Part shown: one piece after another, positions 18,995 to 27,839 of the stretch
How the letters are laid out: each line of letters opens with the position of its first letter
Position numbering within the stretch: position 1 is the stretch's first letter
DNA from: Dolichospermum sp. LEGE 00240
GTDB taxonomy: Bacteria; Cyanobacteriota; Cyanobacteriia; Cyanobacteriales; Nostocaceae
Length of the DNA stretch: 64,000 nucleotides
Direction of reading: 5' to 3'
Assembly (NCBI RefSeq): GCF_015207875.1
Contig: NZ_JADEVZ010000010.1
Coordinates: 35,170-99,169 of the forward strand
The notes under the pieces: model-generated
Seen by the model: only the letters and a program-made list of their open reading frames with translations
Databases searched by the model: none
Told to the model about the DNA's origin: nothing
Translations under genes and position numbers: made by a program

Positions 18995-19105
18995 TTAAGT
19001 AGGTGAACACAATAAAACCAAACTGTGTAAAGAAATGTAAAATCGCTGAAAACTTCTTGACTCTTGCCTTGCCATAACGACAATTTTCAACGCCAACCTA
19101 CTTAA
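18995..19105. mobile_element. MITE-like element, TTAAGTAGGT family, copy 1
   Basis: 111 bp with perfect 10-bp terminal inverted repeats (TTAAGTAGGT ... ACCTACTTAA). The interior GAACACAATAAAACCAAACT and the right part TTGCCATAACGACAATTTTC are shared with copy 2 at 22200-22343 in the same orientation. It separates the MCP gene from the hybrid CheA gene. No coding capacity. Confidence 0.8.
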
Positions 19106-19132
19106 TAAATAATGACTAAGGACTAATCACTA

Positions 19133-22009
19133 ATGACTAAAGATAAAGAATTGGAAATCCAGATGCAATTTCTGGAAGAAGCAACTGATTACCTCAATAC
19201 TTTAGAAGGGGTATTACTGGAAATTGACATTAGTAAACGTATTGAATTAGAACATATTAACGCTGCAATGCGAGCCGCCCATTCTATTAAAGGTGGAGCA
19301 GCAATGATGGGATTTCGCGTATTAAGTAATTTAGCTCATAAATTGGAAGATGCCTTTAAAGTCTTAAAGACTCAAAAAGATTCTTTGGAACTTGATACTC
19401 ATTTACAAAGTTTATTACTATCTAGTGTTGATTGGCTACGACAGATTGTTGAGTTATTGGCAAAGGGTAATAATCTGGATGATAGTTGGTTAAGAAAATC
19501 TTGTTATCCAGTTTTTAACGAACTTTATGAGCGTTTAGGTGAACCGACTCCAGAAAATATTACAACTTTGCTATCATCAGAAAATGATACAGAAATTATC
19601 CCTTTATTATTTGAAACTGAAGTTGAAGAGTATTTACAACACCTAGAAGCTAGATTAAAAAATAGCAATAAATCGGGATTAAGAGCAGAGTTGGTAATGA
19701 TGGCAACTGAGTTGGGTGGGTTAGGAGAAATGCTGCAATTAACAGCTTTTACCCAATTATGTCAATCCGTTAGCCATTATTTAGAAACTCACCCTGATAG
19801 TTATTTAGAAATTGCTAATTTAGCATTAAAAGCATGGCGGCAATCTCAAACTTTAGTATTAAGTAATCAACGAGGTAATTTACCAAATAGAATTGATTTT
19901 GGTGAAGTTATTCATGATCTTCCTGCGATTTTATCAAATCAGCAAGTGCATAAGTCATTTGTTTCTGATTTTGATTTCTTAGAAAATGTTGAACTATCTC
20001 CAGCAAGTGCTGATAGAGTATCAACTTCGGAAAATCTCCCCATAGATTATAAATATACTGAACGTAAAAGTGATATTAATTCACTACCTAAAGAAAGGGA
20101 AAACCAGGAAAATACAGTTAGAGTTCCTAGTAAACATTTAGAAAAAATTAATGATTTATTTGGAGAAGTTATTATTCAACGTAATGGGTTAAATGTGCAA
20201 GTGGAAAGATTACGTAAATTGGTGCGTAATCTCAGTCAAAGAGTTCAAATTCTTGATCAAGAAAATCAAGAACTGCGAACAGCCTACGCAAAAATAATAA
20301 CTCATAATCATGGTAATCAAGAAGTAGAAAATAATTTTATAGAACAAGAGAGTTATCAAAAATTGAATTTATTATCTCAAAATGTCATGGAAACTATTGT
20401 CCAAGTTGCGGAAGTTACCAGTGATATTCAATTAAGCGTGGACGATACAGACCAAATCACACGAAAACTCAATAAAACTTCTAAACAATTACAAAGACAA
20501 TTAACCCAGGTGAGAATGCGTCCTTTTTCCGATTTGGTGGAACGTTTTCCTAGAGCTATTAGGGATTTAAATGTTGAGTATGGAAAAAATGTACAGTTAA
20601 AAATTGAAGGTGGAAATACTTTAATTGAAAGAGGTATTTTGGAAGCTTTAAACGAGCCTTTAATGCACTTGTTACGCAATGCTTTTGATCATGGAATTGA
20701 AGATCCTATTACTCGGAAAAATCAAGGCAAACCTGAACAAGGTTTAATTGAAATGAAAGCAGCCTATCATAGTAATCGCACAATTATTACTATTCGTGAT
20801 GATGGTCAAGGTATTTCTTTAGACAAAATTCGTCACCGGGCTTTAAAAATGGGTTTGGATGATTCCTTATTAGCGATCGCTAGTGATGAAGAACTACTAT
20901 CATTAATTTTTGAACCAGGATTTAGCACCTCGGAACAAGTAACAGCTTTATCTGGTCGGGGTGTAGGCATGGATGTGGTTCGTAACAACCTGAAATTAGC
21001 ACGAGGAGATGTGAATGTTGACACCCAAGCTGGAGTGGGGACAAAATTTACCTTATCAGTTCCATTTACTTTGTCAGTCGCGCGGGTTTTATTGGTTGAG
21101 AGCGATCGCTTGGTGTTAGCATTTTTTACAGACGTAATCGAGGAAATTTTCTTGCTAGAACAGGAACAAATCTTCTCCCAAAACGGGAAAGAATTTATTA
21201 ACTGGCAAAACAATCAATTACCATTACTGCGTCTCAATAGTTACTTTGAGTTTAATTGCTCCCGCTACAATAACCTAGAAATAGAAACTCTGCCAATCAT
21301 TAATGCTATAAGTGTATTGATAGTCAAACATGATCATCAACAAGTCGCAGTTCAAGTAGAGCGTTGCTGGGGTGAACAGGAAGTAGCTATTCGTCAAGTA
21401 GAAGGTAATATTCCCCTTCCCGGTGGTTTTAATAACTGTACAATTCTGGGTGATGGTCGAGTAGTTCCCCTCATTAACACTAATGATTTAGTATCGTGGA
21501 TCACGAAAAATGAACGTCCCCACATCAGTAATAAATTACCAACAACAAGACTACAAACTGCATTCCTCAAACCGCCAAAAGTAACGACTGTAAATCAACC
21601 TAGTCGCCAAAAAGGCATAATTTTGATCGTTGATGATTCCATTAACGTCCGCCGTTATCTAGCACTAACCCTGGAAAAAGGTGGATATCAAGTAGAACAG
21701 GCTAAAGATGGTCAAGAAGCCTTAGAAAAGCTAGAAAGTGGTCTGCAAGTCCAAGCGGTAATTTGTGATATTGAAATGCCTCGTATTGACGGTTATAGCT
21801 TTTTAGAGCGAATCAACAATAATACAGAGTTAAGAAATATTCCTGTCGCTATGTTAACATCCCGTAGTAGTAGTAAGCATCGTCAGTTAGCTATGCAATT
21901 AGGAGCAAAAGCTTATTTTTCTAAACCGTATAATGAGCAAGAATTATTACGGACATTAGAAGAAATGATTTTCCAGATTGCAGAAACAACATTAATTCGT
22001 AATTCGTAA
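19133..22009 (+). CDS. hybrid CheA histidine kinase with C-terminal receiver (PixL/HmpE type)
   Basis: A 958-residue chemotaxis kinase. The N-terminal HPt domain has the phospho-acceptor H50 in AAHSIKGGAAMMGF. A middle region of about 250 residues follows, then the dimerisation domain (VPSKHLEKINDLFGEVI). The HATPase is intact with N box LLRNAFDHGIEDP, G1 DDGQGIS and G2 GRGVGMDVV. A CheW-like domain follows, and a receiver domain has VDDS, phospho-acceptor D879 in CDIEMPRIDGYSF, and SKPYNEQ. It would phosphorylate its own receiver and separate CheY proteins, controlling type IV pili. The last residues (IRNS) and stop are formed by the TTCGTAA repeat that follows. It lies 27 bases after a MITE-like element, which may have split the operon. 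Confidence 0.9.
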   Translation: MTKDKELEIQMQFLEEATDYLNTLEGVLLEIDISKRIELEHINAAMRAAHSIKGGAAMMGFRVLSNLAHKLEDAFKVLKTQKDSLELDTHLQSLLLSSVDWLRQIVELLAKGNNLDDSWLRKSCYPVFNELYERLGEPTPENITTLLSSENDTEIIPLLFETEVEEYLQHLEARLKNSNKSGLRAELVMMATELGGLGEMLQLTAFTQLCQSVSHYLETHPDSYLEIANLALKAWRQSQTLVLSNQRGNLPNRIDFGEVIHDLPAILSNQQVHKSFVSDFDFLENVELSPASADRVSTSENLPIDYKYTERKSDINSLPKERENQENTVRVPSKHLEKINDLFGEVIIQRNGLNVQVERLRKLVRNLSQRVQILDQENQELRTAYAKIITHNHGNQEVENNFIEQESYQKLNLLSQNVMETIVQVAEVTSDIQLSVDDTDQITRKLNKTSKQLQRQLTQVRMRPFSDLVERFPRAIRDLNVEYGKNVQLKIEGGNTLIERGILEALNEPLMHLLRNAFDHGIEDPITRKNQGKPEQGLIEMKAAYHSNRTIITIRDDGQGISLDKIRHRALKMGLDDSLLAIASDEELLSLIFEPGFSTSEQVTALSGRGVGMDVVRNNLKLARGDVNVDTQAGVGTKFTLSVPFTLSVARVLLVESDRLVLAFFTDVIEEIFLLEQEQIFSQNGKEFINWQNNQLPLLRLNSYFEFNCSRYNNLEIETLPIINAISVLIVKHDHQQVAVQVERCWGEQEVAIRQVEGNIPLPGGFNNCTILGDGRVVPLINTNDLVSWITKNERPHISNKLPTTRLQTAFLKPPKVTTVNQPSRQKGIILIVDDSINVRRYLALTLEKGGYQVEQAKDGQEALEKLESGLQVQAVICDIEMPRIDGYSFLERINNNTELRNIPVAMLTSRSSSKHRQLAMQLGAKAYFSKPYNEQELLRTLEEMIFQIAETTLIRNS

Positions 22010-22048
22010 TTCGTAATTCGTAATTCGTAATTTGGAATTTGGAATTCG
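21994..22048. repeat. TTCGTAA heptamer array at the CheA 3' end
   Basis: Five tandem TTCGTAA units plus TTTGGAA variants. The TAA in the unit supplies the stop codon of the hybrid CheA. The array continues on the far side of the next element (22187-22200), showing that the element inserted into it. A much longer related array is at 51580-51840. Confidence 0.85.
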
Positions 22049-22184
22049 GGCGTTGCTGAATCGAGGTATGAAATTTCCAAATTGAACCTTTAAAAATCTT
22101 ACCTTTGCGTCTACTCTTCGAGATCACGAAGCGTGATTGCGCCTTTGCGTGAGACTAAAATTCATACCCTTAATCAGCAACGCC
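22049..22184. mobile_element. MITE-like element, GGCGTTGCTGA family
   Basis: 136 bp with imperfect terminal inverted repeats of about 26 bp: left GGCGTTGCTGAATCGAGGTA, right end read inversely GGCGTTGCTGATTAAGGGTA. The flanks on both sides are GGAATTCG from the heptamer array. It contains no coding frame; a 68-codon frame across it is not a gene. Confidence 0.8.
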
Positions 22185-22199
22185 GGAATTCGTAATTCG

Positions 22200-22343
22200 T
22201 AAGTAGGTGAACACAATAAAACCAATCTGTGTAAAGAAAAGTAAAATCGCCCAAACCCTCTTCACTACTGCCTCTTGCCTTTTGCCTCTTGCCTCTTGCC
22301 TTTTGCCTTGCCATAACGAAGATTTTCAATGCTAACCTACTTA
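22200..22343. mobile_element. MITE-like element, TAAGTAGGT family, copy 2
   Basis: 144 bp bounded by TAAGTAGGT and ACCTACTTA. It shares both end regions with copy 1 (18995-19105), and carries an extra run of GCCTCTTGCCTTTT-type heptamers inside. The ATG at 22329, which opens the Nudix reading frame, is within its right end. Confidence 0.8.
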
Positions 22344-22862
22344 GAATACAACAAAGTAATTTTCAACTTGAACATTCTTGCTTTTTTTACACCAATAATT
22401 CAGTCCACGCGCAGCCTATGGCATTTTGGACAAACGGTACTGGGTATTATATTCCGCCACCCCATTACTGGTACAAGTATTATTCCTATTTTACCTGATG
22501 GTCAGATTGTCCTCATTAGGAGAAAGGATGATGGTCGTTGGTCATTACCTGGTGGTATGGTGGATTGGGGAGAAGATGTTCCTCATGCAGTCCGTCGGGA
22601 ATTGATAGAGGAAACAGGGTTAGAAGTAGTTAGAATCCGCCGTTTAGTGGGAGTTTACTCTTCACCAGATCGTGATCCTCGGATTCATTCCATCTGTATT
22701 ACTGTTGAAGCTGAAGTTCAAGGAGAAATGGCAATCAAAGATACTTTAGAAGTTATGGAAATTCAAGCTTTTCCTCCCAGTTCTTTGCCAAAACCAGATA
22801 TGTCCCATGACCATTTTCGTCAGTTACAAGACTACTTAAATGGTTTAACAACACTTGCCTAA
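22329..22862 (+). CDS. Nudix hydrolase
   Basis: A 177-residue frame with a complete Nudix box, G-x5-E-x7-R-E-L-x-E-E-x-G-L, within GMVDWGEDVPHAVRREL and IEETGLEV. It would hydrolyse a nucleoside diphosphate linked to X; the substrate is not predictable. The conserved domain begins at LWHFGQTVLGIIFRHPITG. The roughly 29 residues before it (hydrophobic, no family similarity) start at an ATG inside the right end of a MITE-like element, and no in-frame ATG exists between. So either the element supplies the start codon or a rare non-ATG start nearer to the domain is used. Boundaries at the 5' end are therefore uncertain. Confidence 0.85.
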   Translation: MLTYLEYNKVIFNLNILAFFTPIIQSTRSLWHFGQTVLGIIFRHPITGTSIIPILPDGQIVLIRRKDDGRWSLPGGMVDWGEDVPHAVRRELIEETGLEVVRIRRLVGVYSSPDRDPRIHSICITVEAEVQGEMAIKDTLEVMEIQAFPPSSLPKPDMSHDHFRQLQDYLNGLTTLA

Positions 22863-22934
22863 AAGATGGAAAATTCAAAATTTTGGGTTTGGAAATCGCA
22901 CAACTTAGACAACTAAATTAGTAAATTAAAATAA

Positions 22935-23744
22935 ATGAATATTTTATTTCGTAACTCCCGAATAAAACTTAGTCAAGGGGTATTGTTTTGGCGTGAAGTT
23001 GGTACAGGAATACCCGTAGTTTTTCTACATGGTGCATGGAATGATGGTAGCGAATGGGTATCCACAATGGAATTATTAGCTGAAAACATCCATTGCTTCT
23101 CACCGGATTTGTTAGGTTTTGGTGAATCAGCAAATCCTAAAATTCACCATTCCATAGATTTACAAGTCGAGTGTTTAGCTGATTTTTTAAAAGCTTTAAA
23201 ATTAGAAAAGGTCTATTTAGCTGGTAATTCTCTAGGCGGTTGGATTGCGGCTAGTTATGCTTTAAAATATCCAGAACAAATATCTGGCTTAATATTGTTA
23301 TCACCAGAGGGTGTTGCAGCGGAAGATAAAAAAGAGGAATGGCAAAAAAAACGGCGGTTATTTAATTGTTCACCCTTAATAATTAAATTTTTACGCTTAA
23401 TTATGCCTTTTATCAAATTGATTGGTTGGGAGGGAAAAATTGCTAGGGATTTAGAATTAAGACAAACATTGTTACAGTCTTCGACAGCTTGTCAATTACT
23501 TTTTAATCGTCAGCAACCAGAAATAGCAGCAGAATTATTAGAAAAACGCTTACCGGAAATTAGCGTTCCTTGCTTAATTTTGCAAGGTGGTCAAGATACA
23601 CAATCTGCTATATCCAAAAGTAATACTTATGCTCGATTAATTCCCGAAGTTCAGTTACATAATATTGCTCATGGAGAAAGTAATTTACCAGAAACTTGTG
23701 CTGGTGTTGTCGCGGAAGCTATTTTAGATTTTATTAATAAGTAG
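22935..23744 (+). CDS. alpha/beta hydrolase fold protein
   Basis: A 269-residue alpha/beta hydrolase. The oxyanion region VVFLHGAWNDGSEW, the nucleophile elbow AGNSLGGW (serine in G-N-S-L-G), an acid in LQGGQDTQSA and the histidine in IAHGESNLPE can be assigned as a likely triad. A cap region (about 130-190) is rich in Leu and Arg. Substrate unknown; relatives include esterases and lactonases. It follows the Nudix gene by 72 bases in the same direction, and the two may be co-transcribed. Confidence 0.85.
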   Translation: MNILFRNSRIKLSQGVLFWREVGTGIPVVFLHGAWNDGSEWVSTMELLAENIHCFSPDLLGFGESANPKIHHSIDLQVECLADFLKALKLEKVYLAGNSLGGWIAASYALKYPEQISGLILLSPEGVAAEDKKEEWQKKRRLFNCSPLIIKFLRLIMPFIKLIGWEGKIARDLELRQTLLQSSTACQLLFNRQQPEIAAELLEKRLPEISVPCLILQGGQDTQSAISKSNTYARLIPEVQLHNIAHGESNLPETCAGVVAEAILDFINK

Positions 23745-23847
23745 GTAGGGGCGCGGGGCCCGCGCCCAGTCAGGAGTCAGGAGGAAGAATTGGTAAGATT
23801 TTTGGAATAATTGAACGCAGATAAACGCAGATAAACGCAGATAAATA
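23745..23847. repeat. GC palindrome and 10-bp tandem repeat
   Basis: GGGCGCGGG G CCCGCGCCC (23749-23767) is a 9-bp-arm palindrome of the GGGCGCAGG family also found at 61778 and 63505. A GGAGTCA repeat follows. Then three copies of ACGCAGATAA (23814-23846) lie just beyond the phnE stop codon. The palindrome could end transcription from both convergent genes. Confidence 0.7.
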
Positions 23848-24642
23848 CTAAATTGACTCTAGGTATCGGCGTAATTTACTACTAAACCAATCAATAACTG
23901 TGACTACTACTAATAGCACTAACATCATGGTTGTGGCTTTGGTATATTCAAAACCATCTATATAGCTTTTTAATTGAAATCCTATTCCCCCAGCACCAAC
24001 TACTCCTAAAACCGAAGCAGCACGAATGTTATATTCAAACATCCATAGGGTATAACCTAATCCTAAAGGTAATATTTGCGGCAATATCCCATACTGAGCA
24101 ATTTGTATTTTTGATGCTCCAATTACCTGTAAAGACTCTAAGGAATGATAATCTACTGATTCTATAGCTTGTTGATAAAATTTAGCAAGATAGCCAATAG
24201 TATATATTGATAATGCCAATGTTCCAGCGGGTGCGCCTAAACCTGTAGCAGCTACGAAGATTAAACCTAAGATAATTGAAGGTACGGAACGCACAGCATT
24301 TTGCAGTAAGTTTGCTATCCATCTTAACCATAAAGGGGCGATATTATTAGAACTGGCTATGGCAATTGGTAAGGATAAAACTGCACCTATGGATGTTCCC
24401 CAGACGGACATCTGTACGGTTTCAATTAATCCTTTAATGGCAATGTCTAAAACTTGTAAGTTAGGAGGAAATAATCGGGAAATAAAGTCCGTGATAAAAG
24501 GCCAGCTATCTTCTAATAATTTCAGATCAACTTTTAATCCTTGTAATGCCCAAATATAAATTCCTATCATTAATAGGAATACAAGTGAAGGTATAAACCA
24601 AGGATAACGATGGAAAATTTGTGAACTAGAAATTTTTTTCAT
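23848..24642 (-). CDS. phnE: phosphonate/phosphite-type ABC transporter permease
   Basis: Inner-membrane permease of 264 residues with about six hydrophobic helices. The binding-protein-dependent transport motif that contacts the ATPase is visible as ESLQVIGASKIQIAQYGILP (EAA-type loop), followed by the typical LGVVGAGGIGFQLKSYIDGF. The subfamily match is to PhnE/PtxC. Third gene of phnD-phnC-phnE, starting 39 bases after phnC. No C-P lyase or phosphite dehydrogenase gene is within the window, so the real substrate (phosphonate, phosphite or an ester) cannot be stated. Confidence 0.9.
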   Translation of the reverse strand: MKKISSSQIFHRYPWFIPSLVFLLMIGIYIWALQGLKVDLKLLEDSWPFITDFISRLFPPNLQVLDIAIKGLIETVQMSVWGTSIGAVLSLPIAIASSNNIAPLWLRWIANLLQNAVRSVPSIILGLIFVAATGLGAPAGTLALSIYTIGYLAKFYQQAIESVDYHSLESLQVIGASKIQIAQYGILPQILPLGLGYTLWMFEYNIRAASVLGVVGAGGIGFQLKSYIDGFEYTKATTMMLVLLVVVTVIDWFSSKLRRYLESI

Positions 24643-24681
24643 TGTTTTTTAAATTACTCCAGATAATTTTAATTATTTTAT

Positions 24682-25455
24682 TTAGATAGTTGATAAAAAT
24701 CGCTGTTGTAAATTTTCACATTTGCCATCATAAACTACTTTTCCGCCATCTAAAATTATCGCTCTTTGAGCGTATTCTGTAGCTAGTGCTAAGTCATGTA
24801 AAACGGTGATTATAGTTAATCCTTGTTGATGTAATTCCGATAAAGTCGCCATGACTTGTTGTGAGGCTAACACATCTAAACCTGTGGTGGGTTCATCGGC
24901 TAAAAGTATTTGTGGAGATTGCATTAATGCTCTAGCGATCGCTACTTTTTGTTGTTGTCCACCACTTAATTTACTAGTTTTTTGATATGCTTGTTCTTGC
25001 AAACCTAGTTGTGTTAATAATTCTAAGGCTAAGGTGCGATCGCGCTGCGGAAATCCGAATAAAGTTTGCCCCGTTTTTCTCACCCCCAACCTACCACATA
25101 AAACATTATCAATTGCTGATAATTGGCGAATTAAGCCCCCTCCCTGAAATAGCATTCCCACATCTCGACGGATTTGCGGTAAGTTTTGCTCACTTACAGA
25201 CACACCATTAATTTTAATTTCCCCCTTAATCAAGGGAACTAAACCCACAAGTGATTTTAATAATGTTGATTTACCTGCCCCATTCAATCCTAGTAAAACT
25301 ACAAATTCACCTTGATTAATTTGGCAATTAATATTATTTAAAATCGGACGTTCTAAGGAAGCAAGATAATCTGTTTGCAAATGACAACATTGAATAAAAT
25401 TCACGTTACTTGTAGATAAATGATAATTTGTAATTACTTGAGAGGCAAGAGTCAT
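24682..25455 (-). CDS. phnC: phosphonate/phosphite-type ABC transporter ATP-binding protein
   Basis: ATPase subunit of 257 residues that powers uptake through PhnE. Walker A LLGLNGAGKSTLL, signature LSGGQQQKVAIARAL, Walker B ILLADEPTTGLD and switch histidine TVLHDLALA are all intact. The roughly 20 extra residues at the N-terminus (ITNYHLSTSNVNF) are not conserved in the family, so a later start is possible. Gap of 99 bases to phnD. Confidence 0.9.
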   Translation of the reverse strand: MTLASQVITNYHLSTSNVNFIQCCHLQTDYLASLERPILNNINCQINQGEFVVLLGLNGAGKSTLLKSLVGLVPLIKGEIKINGVSVSEQNLPQIRRDVGMLFQGGGLIRQLSAIDNVLCGRLGVRKTGQTLFGFPQRDRTLALELLTQLGLQEQAYQKTSKLSGGQQQKVAIARALMQSPQILLADEPTTGLDVLASQQVMATLSELHQQGLTIITVLHDLALATEYAQRAIILDGGKVVYDGKCENLQQRFLSTI

Positions 25456-25554
25456 AGTCGCTTTTGTGAAAATTTCATCAAAAAATCATAATTTCGTCAG
25501 AATTAAGAATTTTATTAGCAATATTCCTAATTCTTAATGCTGACCTTTTAAGTA

Positions 25555-26526
25555 TTATTCCATTCCCACATTTTTTAGGGCTTCCTGCACTGGTCGAAGA
25601 TGACGATTATGATCAATCCTAACCAATTCTGTGGAATTATATAAACCGCTTAGTAATTGATTGTTTTCTGATTTATTTAACTTCAACAAGGCATTAATTA
25701 GCTTTTCTCTGATGACAACTGGGACATCATCATCAATGGCAATACCATGAGCCGGAACACCAGAAATTTTATGTAATATCCTGACTTTACCTCTATTCTC
25801 AGCAGCCAAATAGGGAGGGAAAAGAGCATATTCTGAGACTACAGCTACATCCGCTTGACCTCTAATTACAGCATCTAAAGCTTTACTATAATTTCCACCA
25901 TAACTAACTTTACCAAAGAAGTTTTCCAAGCGATCGCGGTTAGGCACGAAACCCTGTTTTACTAACTCACTCACTGGAAAAATAAACCCAGAACCAGATG
26001 TAGGAGAAGTAAAAGCAATAGTTTTGCCTCTAAGTTGTTCTAAAGTTGCTTTGGGAGAATTTTTACTTTTTAATTGGCTGTTATTAGGAACAACAAAAAT
26101 AGAATTATAAGTATATCTACCGGAGTAATTTTTACGAACTTCCGCCAAATATAACCGAGAATTTGCTAATTGTTCAGCCTTTAAAGCCGGACGGCTACTT
26201 AAAAATGCTACATCAGCCCGATTCGCTCTTAAAGCTTCTACTGCGGCTGTCTCATCACCTACTTGCGCTTTAACGGGTATGCCTAATTCCTTAGACAAAA
26301 AGGCAGCTACATTATTAGCTTTATTTTGCAAGTCAGTAGAATCAGAGCGAGTGGGAAAAACTATAGTTAAAGGGTTGATTTTCTGAACAATTAAGCGTGG
26401 TGCTGGTTGATTTTGCAAGGGTTTAGCTATGGCTATTTGCATAGAACCCAAACTACTCAAAGCCATTCCTGTCAAGGCTAACAATCCGCCTCCAACACCC
26501 CAAAAGCTTTTTTCACTCACTACCAT
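25555..26526 (-). CDS. phnD: phosphonate/phosphite-type substrate-binding protein
   Basis: Periplasmic binding protein (PhnD/SsuA/PtxB group) of about 323 residues. An N-terminal hydrophobic signal (FWGVGGGLLALTGMALSSLG) is followed by the core strand LTIVFPTRSDSTDL. The ligand-site segments include RADVAFLSSRPAL, AFTSPTSGSGFIFPV and GQADVAVVSEYALF. I chose the ATG at 26526, which has GGAG seven bases upstream; the longer frame to 26577 adds 17 residues ahead of the signal. First gene of phnD-C-E. It delivers ligand to PhnE/PhnC. Confidence 0.9.
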   Translation of the reverse strand: MVVSEKSFWGVGGGLLALTGMALSSLGSMQIAIAKPLQNQPAPRLIVQKINPLTIVFPTRSDSTDLQNKANNVAAFLSKELGIPVKAQVGDETAAVEALRANRADVAFLSSRPALKAEQLANSRLYLAEVRKNYSGRYTYNSIFVVPNNSQLKSKNSPKATLEQLRGKTIAFTSPTSGSGFIFPVSELVKQGFVPNRDRLENFFGKVSYGGNYSKALDAVIRGQADVAVVSEYALFPPYLAAENRGKVRILHKISGVPAHGIAIDDDVPVVIREKLINALLKLNKSENNQLLSGLYNSTELVRIDHNRHLRPVQEALKNVGME

Positions 26527-26767
26527 TTTTTTACTCCAATAAGAATTATTTTCAACACTTTTGCAAATTATTTGCAATTAACTTCGTTAAAAACTATAGA
26601 CTTTTTAGGAATAGAAGTCAATAAGCAAAGCAAAATTTTTTTACCCTGACTTTCCGTACTTCATTATGTAATATGCGTAAGTTTCCAAAATCTCATTAAC
26701 AATAGTTAAATAAATAACATAAATTACCAGTAAGCTTAAGTATTAATATGTAGTATAATGGCTATTA

Positions 26768-26870
26768 GAGACTTCCAATTAAAAAGATATCCCAAAATTT
26801 CTTGTGGTGCGGGACGAAAAGCCCGCTAATAATACAAGGACGGGCAAGATGCCCATCCCACAGGATTGGA
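26768..26870. repeat. REP-like hairpin repeat, copy A
   Basis: Begins GAGACTTCCAATTAAAAAG, then GTGGTGCGGGACGAAAAGCC and GGACGGGCAAGATGCCCATC, ending with a GGATTGG-like tail. GGGCA-AGA-TGCCC forms an internal hairpin, and GTGGTGCGGGA can pair with the final TCCCAC. Copies B (27628-27732) and C (49534-49616) lie in the same orientation. Confidence 0.75.
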
Positions 26871-27627
26871 TAGCACTTCGCTATCGCCCAACTATAATCT
26901 AATAATATGCTCTTAGTTTTATCCTAGATGCTATTTATCAGATAGATTATTCATAATAGCTGTATGATAAGCTTGAATTATATAAAATTAATAATACTTT
27001 TGATATTTATAAGTTTTAGTGATTTGCCTTTATATTTCCTTAATAATTAATTGATAATCTTTTTTATTTATCAACGAGGTTGCTATACTTTCAGCGATTT
27101 GCTATAATTTCAAAGAATTTCATAATTAGGATATTATTGTCAATTTTAGATATTTTAAAAGATGTTAGTCTCAAACCCTTTATTGACAGTAGTTTCAGAA
27201 ATTAATTTCCCAGGCTAATACAAAACTTTACAAAATTAATACCTATTCCCTTAACAATTTTAGCCATGAATTTGCTCAGAAATGATCTAATTTGAGCGAT
27301 CGCCAAAATTCCCTATTGACAAATTGACAATAAAATGATAACTAGGGTTTGCTGAATAAGTAAGTAGTGAGATAAAATTAATTACACAATGTGATTGCGT
27401 AAGCGTTGCGCTGCTGCAAGCAGTTCGCAAGGGTTGTGATTGCTTCCCTTCCCTCGCAATGACTGTAAATATTTTTGTCCAATTACTTAAGCACCTCTTT
27501 TTTCAACGTGGCTTTCAGGTTCTATCCCTTATGAAACAAGCTGTTTAGTCACCTTGTCACCCGTTAAGGCTGCACACTGAAATTATCTTCTCTCACTATA
27601 GGATCAATCATTCTGTGGACTTCTCTT

Positions 27628-27732
27628 AGGGACTTCCAATTAAAAAAATACCCAAAAATTTTTCGTGGTGCGGGACGAAAAGCCTGCTAATCATCAAGGA
27701 CGGGCAGGATGCCCATCCCACAAAATTGGGTA
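27628..27732. repeat. REP-like hairpin repeat, copy B
   Basis: Same family as copy A: AGGGACTTCCAATTAAAAAA, then GTGGTGCGGGACGAAAAGCC and GGACGGGCAGGATGCCCATC, ending CAAAATTGGG. It lies about 100 bp beyond the stop codon of the giant gene, where its hairpin could stop transcription. Confidence 0.75.
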
Positions 27733-27803
27733 ATTTATTTTTTGGTGTTCCCTTAGAAAAATTCGGCGTGTCTGAAGTTTTTAACCTCCCCTACCCCCCC
27801 TTA

Positions 27804-27839
27804 CCTTCACCCGTCATTTTCGGGTTGACAGACTACTAG
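27804..27839. repeat. CCTTCACCCGTCATTTT repeat overlapping a stop codon
   Basis: 36 bp nearly identical to 54729-54764 (CCTTCACCCGTCATTTT, then TTGACAGAC, ending ACTAG). Here its last bases encode the TAG stop of the giant gene on the minus strand. In the other copy the ACTAG is continuous with a CTAGTACCGC element, so this copy resembles an empty site. Confidence 0.6.

Larger units (their letters stand above)
26578..27835. other. 1.26-kb intergenic region rich in dispersed repeats
   Basis: No gene is supported on either strand. It holds two copies of the GTGCGGGACGAAAAG REP-like repeat (26768-26870 and 27628-27732), a Nostocales-type dispersed sequence around 27391-27468 (GTGATTGCGTAAGCG ... 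CCCTCGCAATGAC), and a HIP1-like site near 27299. A short repeat at 27804-27839 overlaps the stop codon of the giant gene. The rest is very AT-rich. Confidence 0.6.

Noticed and set aside
22289..22498. Open frame overlapping the Nudix gene (69 codons)
   Set aside because: Different frame over the same DNA; the Nudix frame has the clear motif.
26690..26730. Pho-box-like TTAA repeats upstream of phnD (GTTATTTATTTAACTATTGT region on the minus strand)
   Set aside because: Only two half-sites with 10-bp rather than 11-bp spacing; too weak for a PhoB-box claim.
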